Below, piece by piece: positions 54,401 through 62,139 of a DNA stretch of 64,000 bases (the first letter of the stretch is position 1; each line of letters begins with the position of its first letter). The stretch is from assembly GCA_965276715.1 (NCBI GenBank), contig OZ255622.1:2418001-2482000 (forward strand), read 5' to 3'. The position numbers were made by a program, and so were the translations under genes. The notes beneath the pieces are model-generated. The model was not told the DNA's origin. It worked only from the letters and a program-made list of their open reading frames with translations, and did no database searches. Origin of the DNA: CAXTPV01 sp965276715 (GTDB lineage: Bacteria; Pseudomonadota; Alphaproteobacteria; Acetobacterales; Acetobacteraceae).

Positions 54401-54964
54401 TTGTTCGCGAGCGGCGGCGTTCTCGACAGTTTCTTCAGCCAAAACCTGCGCCAGTTCGTCAACACCGCTCGCCATCCCTGGCAATGGCAATACGCGGCGG
54501 CCAAGGGGGTCAGCTCAGCGTCGCTCTCCGCGTTCGAGCGTGCGGACGCGGTGCGGCAGGCCTTCTTCGGCCCGTCGGGCGGCCAGGCTGGTTTTGATTT
54601 CGAGGTGACGCCCCGCTTCCTCGACACCGGGGCCAATGGGGTCACGCTCGATTTGCAGGGCCAGACGCTGAGCTATGCGCACGGCCCGCTGCGTCCCATG
54701 ACGATGCACTGGCCCGCCTCGATCGACGCCGGATCACGCATCAATTTCCAGCCGGGTTTTGGCCAGTCCGATAGCCAGTCCGGGGCCTGGTCCACGTTCC
54801 GCCTGATCGAGGATGCGCATGTGGAGACAACCAGTGGCGACAGCTTTGTCGCCACCTTCGTGACCGGTCTAAGATCGGCCTCCTTCGACTTCCGGTCCGA
54901 CTCAGTGCTAAACCCGCTCAACCTCCGGCTGCTACGCAGTTTCCATTGCCCGGCCGGTCTATGA
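51461..54964 (+). CDS. tssM: T6SS inner-membrane protein TssM (IcmF)
   Basis: 1167 residues from GTG 51461. Two N-terminal transmembrane helices (about 29-47 and 62-80) are followed by a cytoplasmic NTPase-like domain with Walker A GPPGSGKTTAL at 144-154, a third helix near 450-472 (ALGSALAVLLVFLGAWTF), and a large periplasmic part with the IcmF-related and C-terminal VasK domains (QGQTLSYAHGP and MTMHWP near 1070-1085). It spans the envelope, binding TssL and TssJ. Confidence 0.96.
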   Translation: MNFLRSFLGQIEAFTGPLGRYVKQRWLRTLIWTFAAVLIIWFYGDMLRLGRFTPFASDEKRKLAVVALVVGWAAYNIVTAIRDRRRNRALISALTAEQQADRDLPAQEVEQIRTRLQEAMTQLRKVTGSKRNYVYKLPWYIMIGPPGSGKTTALLNSGLNLPLAGSMGQEPMRGVGGTRNCDWWFTEDAILLDAAGRYTTQDSDPELDKKGWQGFLELLKQYRPLQPINGVIVAMSLEDMAARDPQDRLAHAQAIRRRLTELTESFGARFPVYFLLTKADLLAGFVEFFDAFNRGDREQPWGMTFPLDDGREISPPAIGRFGAEFDLLLKRLNLLVLERMQQETDVDRRGLIYGFPLQMATLKEAIGETLTEIFTTSRFEKRPMLRGIYLVSSTQKGVPIDRMMHAMGSILGVEVPRQSVFAGKEKSYFLTRLLKAVIFAEANLVVADPRARRRLSLTRNIALGSALAVLLVFLGAWTFAYRQNERLVATANQQIALYDKEVGAVPESPVGDTDFRQIVPPLDLLRDGPASLRSQSASLWLHGGLDQTVKLGSQYGDAYRRALNGMLLPRVLVFLQKQIRARETDIDFVLASTRVYLGLGGQGPLDAGFARGWMSAEWRDLYPDASDAGLRRDLDDHFAALLDGPLTPVALDSALIAETRQALSRQPLAARAYAILRNSSQATQMPPWTVLDRAGPLADRVFVRPSGAPLSQGVPGIFTRAGYLKVFLPQLHDATHAVRKESWIYGPTAENTTDDALEAQVLALYRSDFDTAWTSLLADLEIVHPADLGMAVQILNGLTGPDSALRQLLLAVAADSNLQQETAAKDTQSQQIAKLVATPNVIEPTQASDTLQPLRAMTIGAEGQPSQLDGVLKTLSDLYQEVSRANGALPQASSLLQAEGGVNDANESLVSEARQLPNPVDKWMSELAENVRALSSGGAQSQISQLWQASGARFCRQAVNGRYPFFRGASSEISIDDFDKLFASGGVLDSFFSQNLRQFVNTARHPWQWQYAAAKGVSSASLSAFERADAVRQAFFGPSGGQAGFDFEVTPRFLDTGANGVTLDLQGQTLSYAHGPLRPMTMHWPASIDAGSRINFQPGFGQSDSQSGAWSTFRLIEDAHVETTSGDSFVATFVTGLRSASFDFRSDSVLNPLNLRLLRSFHCPAGL

Positions 54965-54974
54965 GGACATCGTA

Positions 54975-56432
54975 GTGGCCAGCGAAGCCCAATCGCAGGT
55001 TCTGTCGACACCGCCGCCGGATGCGAGGCCGGGCTTCTTCGGCAAGCTGCCCGCGCGCGGGGACTTCGTGTCCCGGCGACTCGACCATGAATTCCGTGCC
55101 CATTTCGATGCCTGGCTGCAGAAATCGATCGCGACCAGTCAGCGCCAGCTCGCCGAAGCCTGGATGGAGTCCTACCTCAACGCGCCGATCTGGCGCTTCG
55201 TGCTGGGTCCCGGCCTGTGCGGCAGTCCACCCGCCATTGGCGTCATGATGCCGTCGGTCGATCGCGTGGGCCGTTATTTCCCGCTCGTTCTCGCGGCCCA
55301 GCTGCCGGATTGCCTGTCTCCCGGAAGCCTGTTCCATCAGGCGAAGGACTGGTTCGAGTCCGCCGAGCAATTGATCCTGACATCACTCGACGACAATTTC
55401 GACCTCGACCGTTTCGATCATGAGATCGAGGCGATGGGCCTGCCCGACTACCAGCGGGCGAACGGCTTCGCCGACGCCGCGGCGCGGCCGCTGCGACTCG
55501 ATCTCGACGAGGGCAACGATCTTGCCGAGACCTATGGGCGGATCCTCGACCAAGTGGTGATGGGCGGTTCGGTGCGGTTCAGCCTGTGGTGGACGCTCGG
55601 ATCCGAGCGGGTGCAAGCTTCCGTGCTGTTGGGCGAGGGACTGCCGCTGCCTGGTAATTTCGCGGCCTTTCTCGACGGACGGTGGAGCGACTGGGGCTGG
55701 GAGCGGCCGCGCAGCCGAGATCTGATCACGTTCGACGAATTCCCGCTGATCCTGCTCAAGCCCGTGCCGGAGCTCCCTTCGGCCGGCAAGACCCACCCAG
55801 GTGCAAGGCGGCGGGTCAACGAAGATTCGATGCTGCTCCGGCCCGACCTCGGGCTTTGGGCGGTCGCCGATGGCGTCGGCGGCCACGAGGCCGGCGCTTT
55901 CGCGAGCCAAGCCGTCACCAGGCGCCTTTCCGACATCCTGCCGCCGCTATCCTTCGGTGGCATGGTGCGTGACCTGCACGAAGTGCTCGACCAGGCCAAT
56001 CTCGACCTTCACAGGCATGCGGCGACGATCAGCGACAACGCGACCGTCGCCTCGACCGTGGTCGCCATGCTCGTCCATGGCGGCCAATATGTCGTGATCT
56101 GGTCAGGCGACAGCCGTGCCTATCTCTATCGCACCGGTCACCTGCAGCGGTTGACGCGAGATCACGTCACGGCCGATGGCATGGTCACCCACGCCGTTGG
56201 CGCCGAACAGTTCGTCTTCCTCGAGACCGCGCAGGGTGACATTCAGGAAGGCGACGTGTTTCTCCTGTGCTCCGACGGTCTGACCAAGGATCTTCCCGAG
56301 AGCGCTATCGCTGGTGTTCTCAAGCAACCTCCCGTTCAGGCGGCCGAGATCCTGATCCAGGAGACCCTTATCGCCGGCGCGCGTGACAACGTCACCGTCG
56401 TCGTGATCGGTGTTCCTCGGGCCGGCGACTGA
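54975..56432 (+). CDS. TagF-PppA fusion: T6SS repressor domain plus PP2C-type phosphatase
   Basis: 485 residues from GTG 54975. The TagF (DUF2094) domain covers about 15-225: GFFGKLPARGDFVSRRL, then PAIGVMMPSVDRVGRYFPL. From about 265 on is a PP2C family Ser/Thr phosphatase: RRRVNEDSML, WAVADGVGGHEAG, IWSGDSRAYLYR, LCSDGLTKDL and DNVTVVV supply the metal-binding acids. TagF and PppA are separate proteins in Pseudomonas aeruginosa; fused here they could combine both negative controls of T6SS firing in one molecule. ppkA follows 5 bp later. Confidence 0.92.
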   Translation: MASEAQSQVLSTPPPDARPGFFGKLPARGDFVSRRLDHEFRAHFDAWLQKSIATSQRQLAEAWMESYLNAPIWRFVLGPGLCGSPPAIGVMMPSVDRVGRYFPLVLAAQLPDCLSPGSLFHQAKDWFESAEQLILTSLDDNFDLDRFDHEIEAMGLPDYQRANGFADAAARPLRLDLDEGNDLAETYGRILDQVVMGGSVRFSLWWTLGSERVQASVLLGEGLPLPGNFAAFLDGRWSDWGWERPRSRDLITFDEFPLILLKPVPELPSAGKTHPGARRRVNEDSMLLRPDLGLWAVADGVGGHEAGAFASQAVTRRLSDILPPLSFGGMVRDLHEVLDQANLDLHRHAATISDNATVASTVVAMLVHGGQYVVIWSGDSRAYLYRTGHLQRLTRDHVTADGMVTHAVGAEQFVFLETAQGDIQEGDVFLLCSDGLTKDLPESAIAGVLKQPPVQAAEILIQETLIAGARDNVTVVVIGVPRAGD

Positions 56433-56437
56433 CGCTC

Positions 56438-57490
56438 GTGCCGCCTTCGCAAGATGCCGACGACGATCGGACGCGTATTGTCCCGTCGGCCGACCCGGTC
56501 TCCGACCGGACGATGCTGGTTCCCGGACGGGGTCGTCCTTCAGGCCTCGAACATACGATGCCACCGGACCGGCCGCCGCCCGATCCAGATACGCCCCTGC
56601 TTTGGAACGACGCGACCTTCCGTCCAAACCAGGTCTTGGCCAACAGCTTCGTCGTCAAGACGCTGATCTCGCGCGGCGGCATGGGCGAGATCTATCGAGC
56701 GGCGCATCGCGACCTCGGGACGGAACATGCGATCAAGATCCTGCGTCCGTCGATGCTGGCCGAGCCGAGCGCGGTCGCTCTGCTGCTGGAGGAGGCGCGC
56801 ATTCTCCTCCACGTCAGGAATGACGCGATCGTTCCGTGCCATGGCCTCATTCGTGACAGCGACGACCGGCTGCTGCTGGTCATGGAGTATCTTCGCGGTG
56901 CGACGCTGTCTGTCCGGATGCGCCAGGGTACGATCCCGATCGCTGGTCTTCAGGTTCTGTTGCGGCGGCTGCTCGGCGCGCTCGAAGCGCTGCGCGGCTA
57001 CGGGATCGTTCATCAGGATCTGTCGCCCGACAACATCATCCTGCGCAACGACAGCCTGCACGAGGCGACCCTGATCGATTTCGGGGTGGCTCGGGTGATG
57101 TCCGACCGGGGTGGTGCCCACGGCGCGCTCGATTTCGCAGGGAAGTATTCCTGGGCATCGCCCGAGCAACTCGATCCGTCCCGCGCCGACCTGATCGGCC
57201 CTTCCTGCGATGTCTACAGCCTCGGGCTGGTCGTCGCGGCTGCCTGTCTTGGCCAGAAGATCGACATGGGCCACGATCTGCCGTCGGCGTTGGAAGCAAG
57301 GCGCCGAGTGCCAGACCTGGACGGCCTGCCGAAGGAGATCGCGCGCACTCTGGAGCCCATGCTGGCGCCCGAGGCAAGGCGACGGCCAACTGCGGCACGA
57401 GTGCTTGCCGATCTCGAAAGTCCTGGCGCCGGACGCAAGCTCTTTCGCCGGCTGTTCGGAAAGTCCGCGCCGGCGCGCGATCCCGATTGA
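56438..57490 (+). CDS. ppkA: PpkA-type serine/threonine protein kinase of the T6SS
   Basis: 350 residues from GTG 56438. After a Pro/Asp-rich ~65-residue leader, a kinase domain (about 70-330) shows the glycine loop ISRGGMGEIYRA, the ATP lysine in EHAIKIL, catalytic loop GIVHQDLSPDNIIL (HQD in place of HRD), LIDFGVAR and YSWASPEQL. No transmembrane helix is visible, unlike membrane-spanning PpkA of Pseudomonas aeruginosa. It should phosphorylate a T6SS component read by TagH and reversed by the adjacent PppA domain. It converges with flbT 5 bp away. Confidence 0.9.
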   Translation: MPPSQDADDDRTRIVPSADPVSDRTMLVPGRGRPSGLEHTMPPDRPPPDPDTPLLWNDATFRPNQVLANSFVVKTLISRGGMGEIYRAAHRDLGTEHAIKILRPSMLAEPSAVALLLEEARILLHVRNDAIVPCHGLIRDSDDRLLLVMEYLRGATLSVRMRQGTIPIAGLQVLLRRLLGALEALRGYGIVHQDLSPDNIILRNDSLHEATLIDFGVARVMSDRGGAHGALDFAGKYSWASPEQLDPSRADLIGPSCDVYSLGLVVAAACLGQKIDMGHDLPSALEARRRVPDLDGLPKEIARTLEPMLAPEARRRPTAARVLADLESPGAGRKLFRRLFGKSAPARDPD

Positions 57491-57495
57491 AGCGA

Positions 57496-57924
57496 TCAGG
57501 CGACCTCGGCCAGTTCGATGTCCGCTCCGGGATGTCCGCCGAGGATGGCGTCCTCGTGCCGGACAATGCGTCGGGCAAGTTTGAGTCCGACGTAGTAACG
57601 GTCTTCCGCTGCCGCCTCGATCGCACGGGCCAGGATCAGGCGTGCGGCCGCCGAGGTGGTCGTCTCGCTGAACATCCTGATGAGCTCACGTGCCGCGTCC
57701 AGTGCAGGTCCGCGCTCTTCATCGTTGCCGACATAGGCGGTTTGCAGCGCGTAGTAGATGCGGCGTGCTGGCGTGGTCACGTCGGCAAGCGACATCAACT
57801 GCTTGCCGAACAGGAACCGTGCACGGGATGTCAGTTCGATGCGCGTCTTGGTTCGAAATCTGATGGCGGCGCCGTTCACCACCATCATCTCGCCCTGTTT
57901 GATCTCGAGAACTAGGTTCGACAT
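57496..57924 (-). CDS. flbT: Flagellar biosynthesis regulator FlbT
   Basis: 142 residues from ATG 57924. FlbT is an alphaproteobacterial post-transcriptional regulator that acts on flagellin mRNA. Typical features are the start SNLVLEIKQGEMMVVNGA, RFLFGKQLMS, ARRIYYALQTAYVG and DDR-like helices with AEDRYYVGLKLARRIV. It lies 87 bp downstream of flgL on the same strand. The usual partner flaF is not adjacent, since the next gene is the convergent ppkA. Confidence 0.9.
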   Translation of the reverse strand: MSNLVLEIKQGEMMVVNGAAIRFRTKTRIELTSRARFLFGKQLMSLADVTTPARRIYYALQTAYVGNDEERGPALDAARELIRMFSETTTSAAARLILARAIEAAAEDRYYVGLKLARRIVRHEDAILGGHPGADIELAEVA

Positions 57925-58011
57925 GAGCCCTCGTCGGATATCGCGCCATGTCGGTAACTCCGACCAGCGGACGAAGCCTCTCACTTTACTTTTAAGCCTT
58001 CATGAACGTGC

Positions 58012-59079
58012 CTAGAGATAAGACGCCAGGGACAGGCTCTTGAGATCGTTGATGATCTCGTAGGATGCCATGAGCTGGTTCTGCGTTGCTGTCAGCCGCG
58101 TGGCCACGGTCGGGAGGTCGACGGATGTGAGGCCGTTCATCTGCGTGGTCAAGGCATCAGACATGGCGGCATTGGTGCTCGTTGCTGCGGCGACCTGTTG
58201 CTGGGATATTGCAAGCGTGGATGTCATCGCATCCAATCCACCGAGGGCGCCATTGAGTGTCGTCCTCAGTCCTGACAGGAGACCACCGAACTGGCTGTTG
58301 CTGCCGTCTCCGGAAGAGAGGTTTGACACGGCTGACAGGACCGCGATGAGGTCGTTGGCCCCGGAACCGGTCGAGGTCGCATTTGCCGGTCCCATACCAG
58401 CGGTCGAGGTGGCCGGCAGGCTGACGGTAGCACTTTCACCCGGTCCCACGTCGACAGAGGCGGCGGTTGGCGCGGTGTTCAGGCTCGGCGAGAACACCGG
58501 ATTGCCCGAGACGGCGGCGATGATCGAGGACAGCGTCGTTACCGCGCCGTTCGTGCCCAATCCGCCCACCGCGAGGGCGACACTCGAGGTCAGCCAGCCA
58601 TTCGTGATCGTTCCAGGATCCGGGATGGGAGCGTTCGTCCCGTCCGAGCCCGCGAAGACATAGACGTCGCCGGCCTTGGTGTTGAGCATGCCGGCCAAGG
58701 CACCAAGGTCGCTCTTCGCGGTTCCTGCCAGAGCCGCGATGCCGGTCGTGAGACTCGATCCATTCTCAGTCGATAATTGTGTCAGGCTGGTTGCGAAGGA
58801 CTGCGCCAGCGACGAGATCGATGTGAGCACGGTCTGGGCCGTTTGTAGTCTGACCGCTGCGAGCGAGGCGTTCGCCGTCAGCGCCGACAATTGAGCGATC
58901 TGCGGCTGCAGGTCCAGGACCTGGCTGGTGGCAGCGCCGAGTCCGGTCACGCCACTGGAGATCAGGCCACTGGTCGATTGTGCCGTCAGTCCGGCTTCCT
59001 GGCGCCCGAGCTTGTCGGCATAGGTGCCGATCGCGCCGATCAAACCGAAATTCGAGAGCGAACCGTCGATCGCGTCCAT
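58012..59079 (-). CDS. flgL: Flagellar hook-associated protein FlgL (flagellin family)
   Basis: 355 residues. N- and C-terminal flagellin-type helical segments (AQLSALTANASLAAVRLQTA at the front, DLPTVATRLTATQNQLMASY near the end) flank a variable, Ser/Thr/Gly-rich middle. This is the layout of FlgL/HAP3, which joins hook and filament. Its start codon shares one base with the flgK stop (TGATG), so the two are coupled. Confidence 0.85.
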   Translation of the reverse strand: MDAIDGSLSNFGLIGAIGTYADKLGRQEAGLTAQSTSGLISSGVTGLGAATSQVLDLQPQIAQLSALTANASLAAVRLQTAQTVLTSISSLAQSFATSLTQLSTENGSSLTTGIAALAGTAKSDLGALAGMLNTKAGDVYVFAGSDGTNAPIPDPGTITNGWLTSSVALAVGGLGTNGAVTTLSSIIAAVSGNPVFSPSLNTAPTAASVDVGPGESATVSLPATSTAGMGPANATSTGSGANDLIAVLSAVSNLSSGDGSNSQFGGLLSGLRTTLNGALGGLDAMTSTLAISQQQVAAATSTNAAMSDALTTQMNGLTSVDLPTVATRLTATQNQLMASYEIINDLKSLSLASYL

Positions 59080-60515
59080 CAGCCGTTTCCGACGGCCGAT
59101 AGAAGTGAGGTATACATCGACTGAATCGCCGAGATCACCTTCGCATTGGCCTGATAGCTGTTCTGCAGGGCCACCATCTTCGACATCTCGCTATCGATCG
59201 ATACGGCTGTGGCGTTGCCGATCTGCCCGTTGATCGCGGTCTGGACCGCTGTCTCGTCAGCGAGGCTGGAGGTCGCATTCTGGGCATCGGAGCCTTGCGA
59301 GGAAATCAATCGCGATGCGAAGTCTGACAGTGTGCCTGTCATACTGTAGGGAAGCCGGATTGACGTAACCGGAGCATTCCAAAGAACACCCGCGGCACTT
59401 TCTGCTCCGAACGCGTATTGATTGATCGACTGGATCGCCGCTGGGGCAATGGTCGAAAGCAAGTTGGCCGCATCGGTGCTGACCTGAATGTCGCTCGACA
59501 GGCCTGTCGGGGGTGCGCCCGTCGCAGGCGGGACCGCCCCGCTCCCGTCCGTGAACAGGGCAAATCCCGCGCCGCTCAATCGTTGTGAGACTGTTGCGGC
59601 GAGAGAGTCGAGTTGGGCCGTGTAGCCAGGGATGATCCTGTCCCGGAGTTGAATATTGGCACCAAGCGCTCCTCCGGTGAGTGACGTGGTGACGTCCTGG
59701 CCGTCCAGCGTGATGTTTGAGACGGGCACGCCCGACCCGTCATAGCTGTCGCCAGGATTGAGAGCCTTGCTCTGATAGACGAGCGGGCCGTTAATTGCAT
59801 TCGTCGGCAGCATCGTGCCGCTCGTCGTCGTGACGAGCATGTTCCCGCTCGGCTGCTCCGCGAACTTGACGCTCACCTGGTTCGACAAGTCCGCCATGGC
59901 CTTGGACCGCTGGTCCTCGAGGCCGGCCGTGCTCTGGTTCATCACACGCAGGCGGACGATCTCCGTGGACAACGACCCGATCGCGGCCAGGTCCTTGTTG
60001 ATCGAAGCAACGCCGGTTGCCATCGCATCGCTCGCCGCTTGGCGTTGTGCTGCGTATGTGGAGGCTAGGCTGTTGATGCCCGCAGCAAGCGTCTGCGCGT
60101 TCTGCAACACCGTCTGCTGCTGCGCACTGCTGGATGGATCCGCTTGCAGCGCCGTGAAGCCTGCCTGCAACCCGCTGATCGCGGCGGTTAGTGAACCGGT
60201 CGAACCGGTGTCTGACGTGGTTGATCCTTCCACGGATGTGATGGCAGTCAGGACGTTGTTGAGGACGGATTGCGATCCGACGGCGGCGTTCTGGGTGTAG
60301 AGGCTTGTCTGCAGAGCAGGCGCGGTGATCCGCGTCGCAACGCCGAGAGCGACGCCACCAGGCTGGCCGTTGTTAACCAGCGCGACGTTCGCCACCACCT
60401 CTTCGGTGTAACCGGGGGAGTTCGCGTTGGCGACGTTCTGGGACACGACGGAGATCTGTCCCTGGACCGCATACAGGCCACTCGATGCGATCGATAGAGC
60501 GCTCCCGAGACTCAT
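59079..60515 (-). CDS. flgK: Flagellar hook-associated protein FlgK
   Basis: 478 residues from ATG 60515, with GGAG seven bases upstream; an upstream in-frame start at 60545 lacks support. The N-terminus SALSIASSGLYAVQGQISVV plus NVANANSPGYTEE is the flagellar rod/hook motif, and the C-terminus (MVALQNSYQANAKVISAIQ) is the matching D0 helix. FlgK (HAP1) sits directly on the hook. It follows flgE by 60 bp. Confidence 0.93.
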   Translation of the reverse strand: MSLGSALSIASSGLYAVQGQISVVSQNVANANSPGYTEEVVANVALVNNGQPGGVALGVATRITAPALQTSLYTQNAAVGSQSVLNNVLTAITSVEGSTTSDTGSTGSLTAAISGLQAGFTALQADPSSSAQQQTVLQNAQTLAAGINSLASTYAAQRQAASDAMATGVASINKDLAAIGSLSTEIVRLRVMNQSTAGLEDQRSKAMADLSNQVSVKFAEQPSGNMLVTTTSGTMLPTNAINGPLVYQSKALNPGDSYDGSGVPVSNITLDGQDVTTSLTGGALGANIQLRDRIIPGYTAQLDSLAATVSQRLSGAGFALFTDGSGAVPPATGAPPTGLSSDIQVSTDAANLLSTIAPAAIQSINQYAFGAESAAGVLWNAPVTSIRLPYSMTGTLSDFASRLISSQGSDAQNATSSLADETAVQTAINGQIGNATAVSIDSEMSKMVALQNSYQANAKVISAIQSMYTSLLSAVGNG

Positions 60516-60575
60516 GACAGGCTCCGCCGGTTCTCCATAAGGCAATGTTTCATTAAAGTACTAACAGAGATTTAC

Positions 60576-61859
60576 CTACTGCTTCATCTGCAGGGTAGTT
60601 TGTGTCATTTGATCTCCGGCGGTCACCATCTTGGCATTCGCGCCATAGGCTTCCTGCGCTGTGATCAACTTTGTCAGTTCGGTCGCGATATCAACGTTCG
60701 AGCTCTCGACCGAGCCGGTGACGAGTTGGCCGGTGCCGTTCTGGTTTGCGTTGCTCAAGCGGGCCAGACCGGAGCCCGCCGTTTCGGTGAATGCCTGTCC
60801 GTTCTGCCTCTGGAGGGCGTCAGGTGCCTCGAACGTCGCGAGCGGGATATGCGCGATGACTTGCGTTTGACTGTTGTCGTAGGTCGCTACGACGTCGCCG
60901 CCTGTCGTCATCGTCACGCCTGTATAATTGCCGACCTTCTGGCCATCGGCCGTGATGGTCTGGAGGTTGTAGGTCGAGCTGCCCGAGGCATAGGTCACGC
61001 CGCCGGGCGTGCCGATCGTGCCCAGACTGAGCGTGATCGGTTGCGCCGCTCCATTGAACCTCGTGTTCATGGTGAGTTCGGCGGCGCCCGCGGTCGCCGT
61101 TCCGACCATTCCGGTTCCGTCCCCGTTTGCGCTGGTCATGTCGCCGTTCGCGCCGAAAATGACGCTGGCCGTGCCGATCGTGGCCGGCACGCTGTCCGGC
61201 GAACTAGCGGTCAAGGTCCAGTCTTTCGGGTTCGTGGTCGATTGAGACCAAGCGAGCGTGATGTTATGGGATGCTCCGGCTTGGTCGATCGCCTGGATTT
61301 CGGATGTCGGTGCAATCGTCGAACCAGCGCTCATGTTCGGGAGTTGCGCGGCATAGGAGATGTTGGAGGTCTGAACCGCGGGGAGGCTGGCTGTGTTGAT
61401 CTGGATCGGCTGGAGGTTGCCCGTGTTGATCTGCCCCGTCGCCGGATCGAGGTTGTACCCGTCCAAATACTCACCGGAGCCGTTGACGAGATATCCAGCG
61501 TCGTTCAGCGAGAAGTCCCCGGTCCGAGTGTAATATTGGGTCGTACTGAACGAGGTGCTTCCTGCTCCCGTCGTCTCGCTCACGTTGAAGAAGCCCTGGC
61601 CGGAAATAGCGAGTGCAAGCGGATCGTTGCTTTGAGTGACAGTGCCGGCAACGGTGTTCTGATATTGCGGTGTCGTTCCGACGGCACCGGATAAATTCTG
61701 GCTTGCGGTACTGCTCGTCAGGTAATCGGAGAAGGATGTGTTGACCCCCTTGTAGCCGACGGTCTGACTGTTCGCGATATTGTCGCTGATGTTCGTGAAG
61801 GCGGCCGATTGCGCTGTCAGGCCGCTCACCGCCGTACTGATTGCGCCGAAGAGGGACAT
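60576..61859 (-). CDS. flgE: Flagellar hook protein FlgE
   Basis: 427 residues from ATG 61859, with AGGAG upstream; an in-frame extension to 62150 overlaps the promoter region and is rejected. The start SLFGAISTAVSGLTAQSAAF, then NIANSQTVGYKG, and ALAISGQGFFNV are hook-protein hallmarks, and the C-terminal SNVDIATELTKLITAQEAYG is the D0 helix. It is the first gene of the flgE-flgK-flgL-flbT unit, about 30 nt after a predicted sigma-54 start site. Confidence 0.94.
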   Translation of the reverse strand: MSLFGAISTAVSGLTAQSAAFTNISDNIANSQTVGYKGVNTSFSDYLTSSTASQNLSGAVGTTPQYQNTVAGTVTQSNDPLALAISGQGFFNVSETTGAGSTSFSTTQYYTRTGDFSLNDAGYLVNGSGEYLDGYNLDPATGQINTGNLQPIQINTASLPAVQTSNISYAAQLPNMSAGSTIAPTSEIQAIDQAGASHNITLAWSQSTTNPKDWTLTASSPDSVPATIGTASVIFGANGDMTSANGDGTGMVGTATAGAAELTMNTRFNGAAQPITLSLGTIGTPGGVTYASGSSTYNLQTITADGQKVGNYTGVTMTTGGDVVATYDNSQTQVIAHIPLATFEAPDALQRQNGQAFTETAGSGLARLSNANQNGTGQLVTGSVESSNVDIATELTKLITAQEAYGANAKMVTAGDQMTQTTLQMKQ

Positions 61860-61903
61860 CGAAGGGCTCCTGATTGCGTGCATGACATCGATCTTGTCAA
61901 CTT

Positions 61904-61920
61904 GAGCATTTGCCGTGCCA
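61904..61920 (-). promoter_or_regulatory. Predicted sigma-54 promoter of flgE
   Basis: On the minus strand the sequence TGGCACGGCAAATGCT matches the sigma-54 consensus TGGCAC-N5-TTGCT with one mismatch and exact GG-N10-GC spacing. It lies 45 bp before the flgE ATG. Sigma-54 control of hook genes is established in Caulobacter and relatives. Confidence 0.7.
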
Positions 61921-62081
61921 GTTTTCCGGCTGACGTTCCGTCGTCCGTGGCGGCGTCCGAGCCTGTCGTTCTGCCTGCACCCGGTAGACTCTGCCGGGCA
62001 GCACATGCCGCTCTCGACGCAGGGCGGCATTGTTTGCCGGCGATCTCGACCAGAATTCCCGATCCCGTTCTTTGCCAAGTC

Positions 62082-62097
62082 TGGTCCGAGGCTTGCA
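62082..62097 (+). promoter_or_regulatory. Possible sigma-54 promoter of the fliK-like gene
   Basis: TGGTCCGAGGCTTGCA has the GG-N10-GC spacing and a perfect TTGCA -12 box, but the -24 box is TGGTCC instead of TGGCAC. It lies about 43 bp before the proposed GTG start at 62140 and faces away from the flgE promoter. Confidence 0.45.
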
Positions 62098-62139
62098 GAC
62101 ATTCGGGTGTCAGCGAGATCTCCAGGAGCGCCGCCCGAC

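Noticed and set aside
61915..62139. Longer N-terminus for the fliK-like gene
   Set aside because: It would start almost at the flgE promoter, lacks a ribosome-binding site, and encodes a Pro/Arg-rich sequence atypical for FliK; both sigma-54-like sites lie in it.
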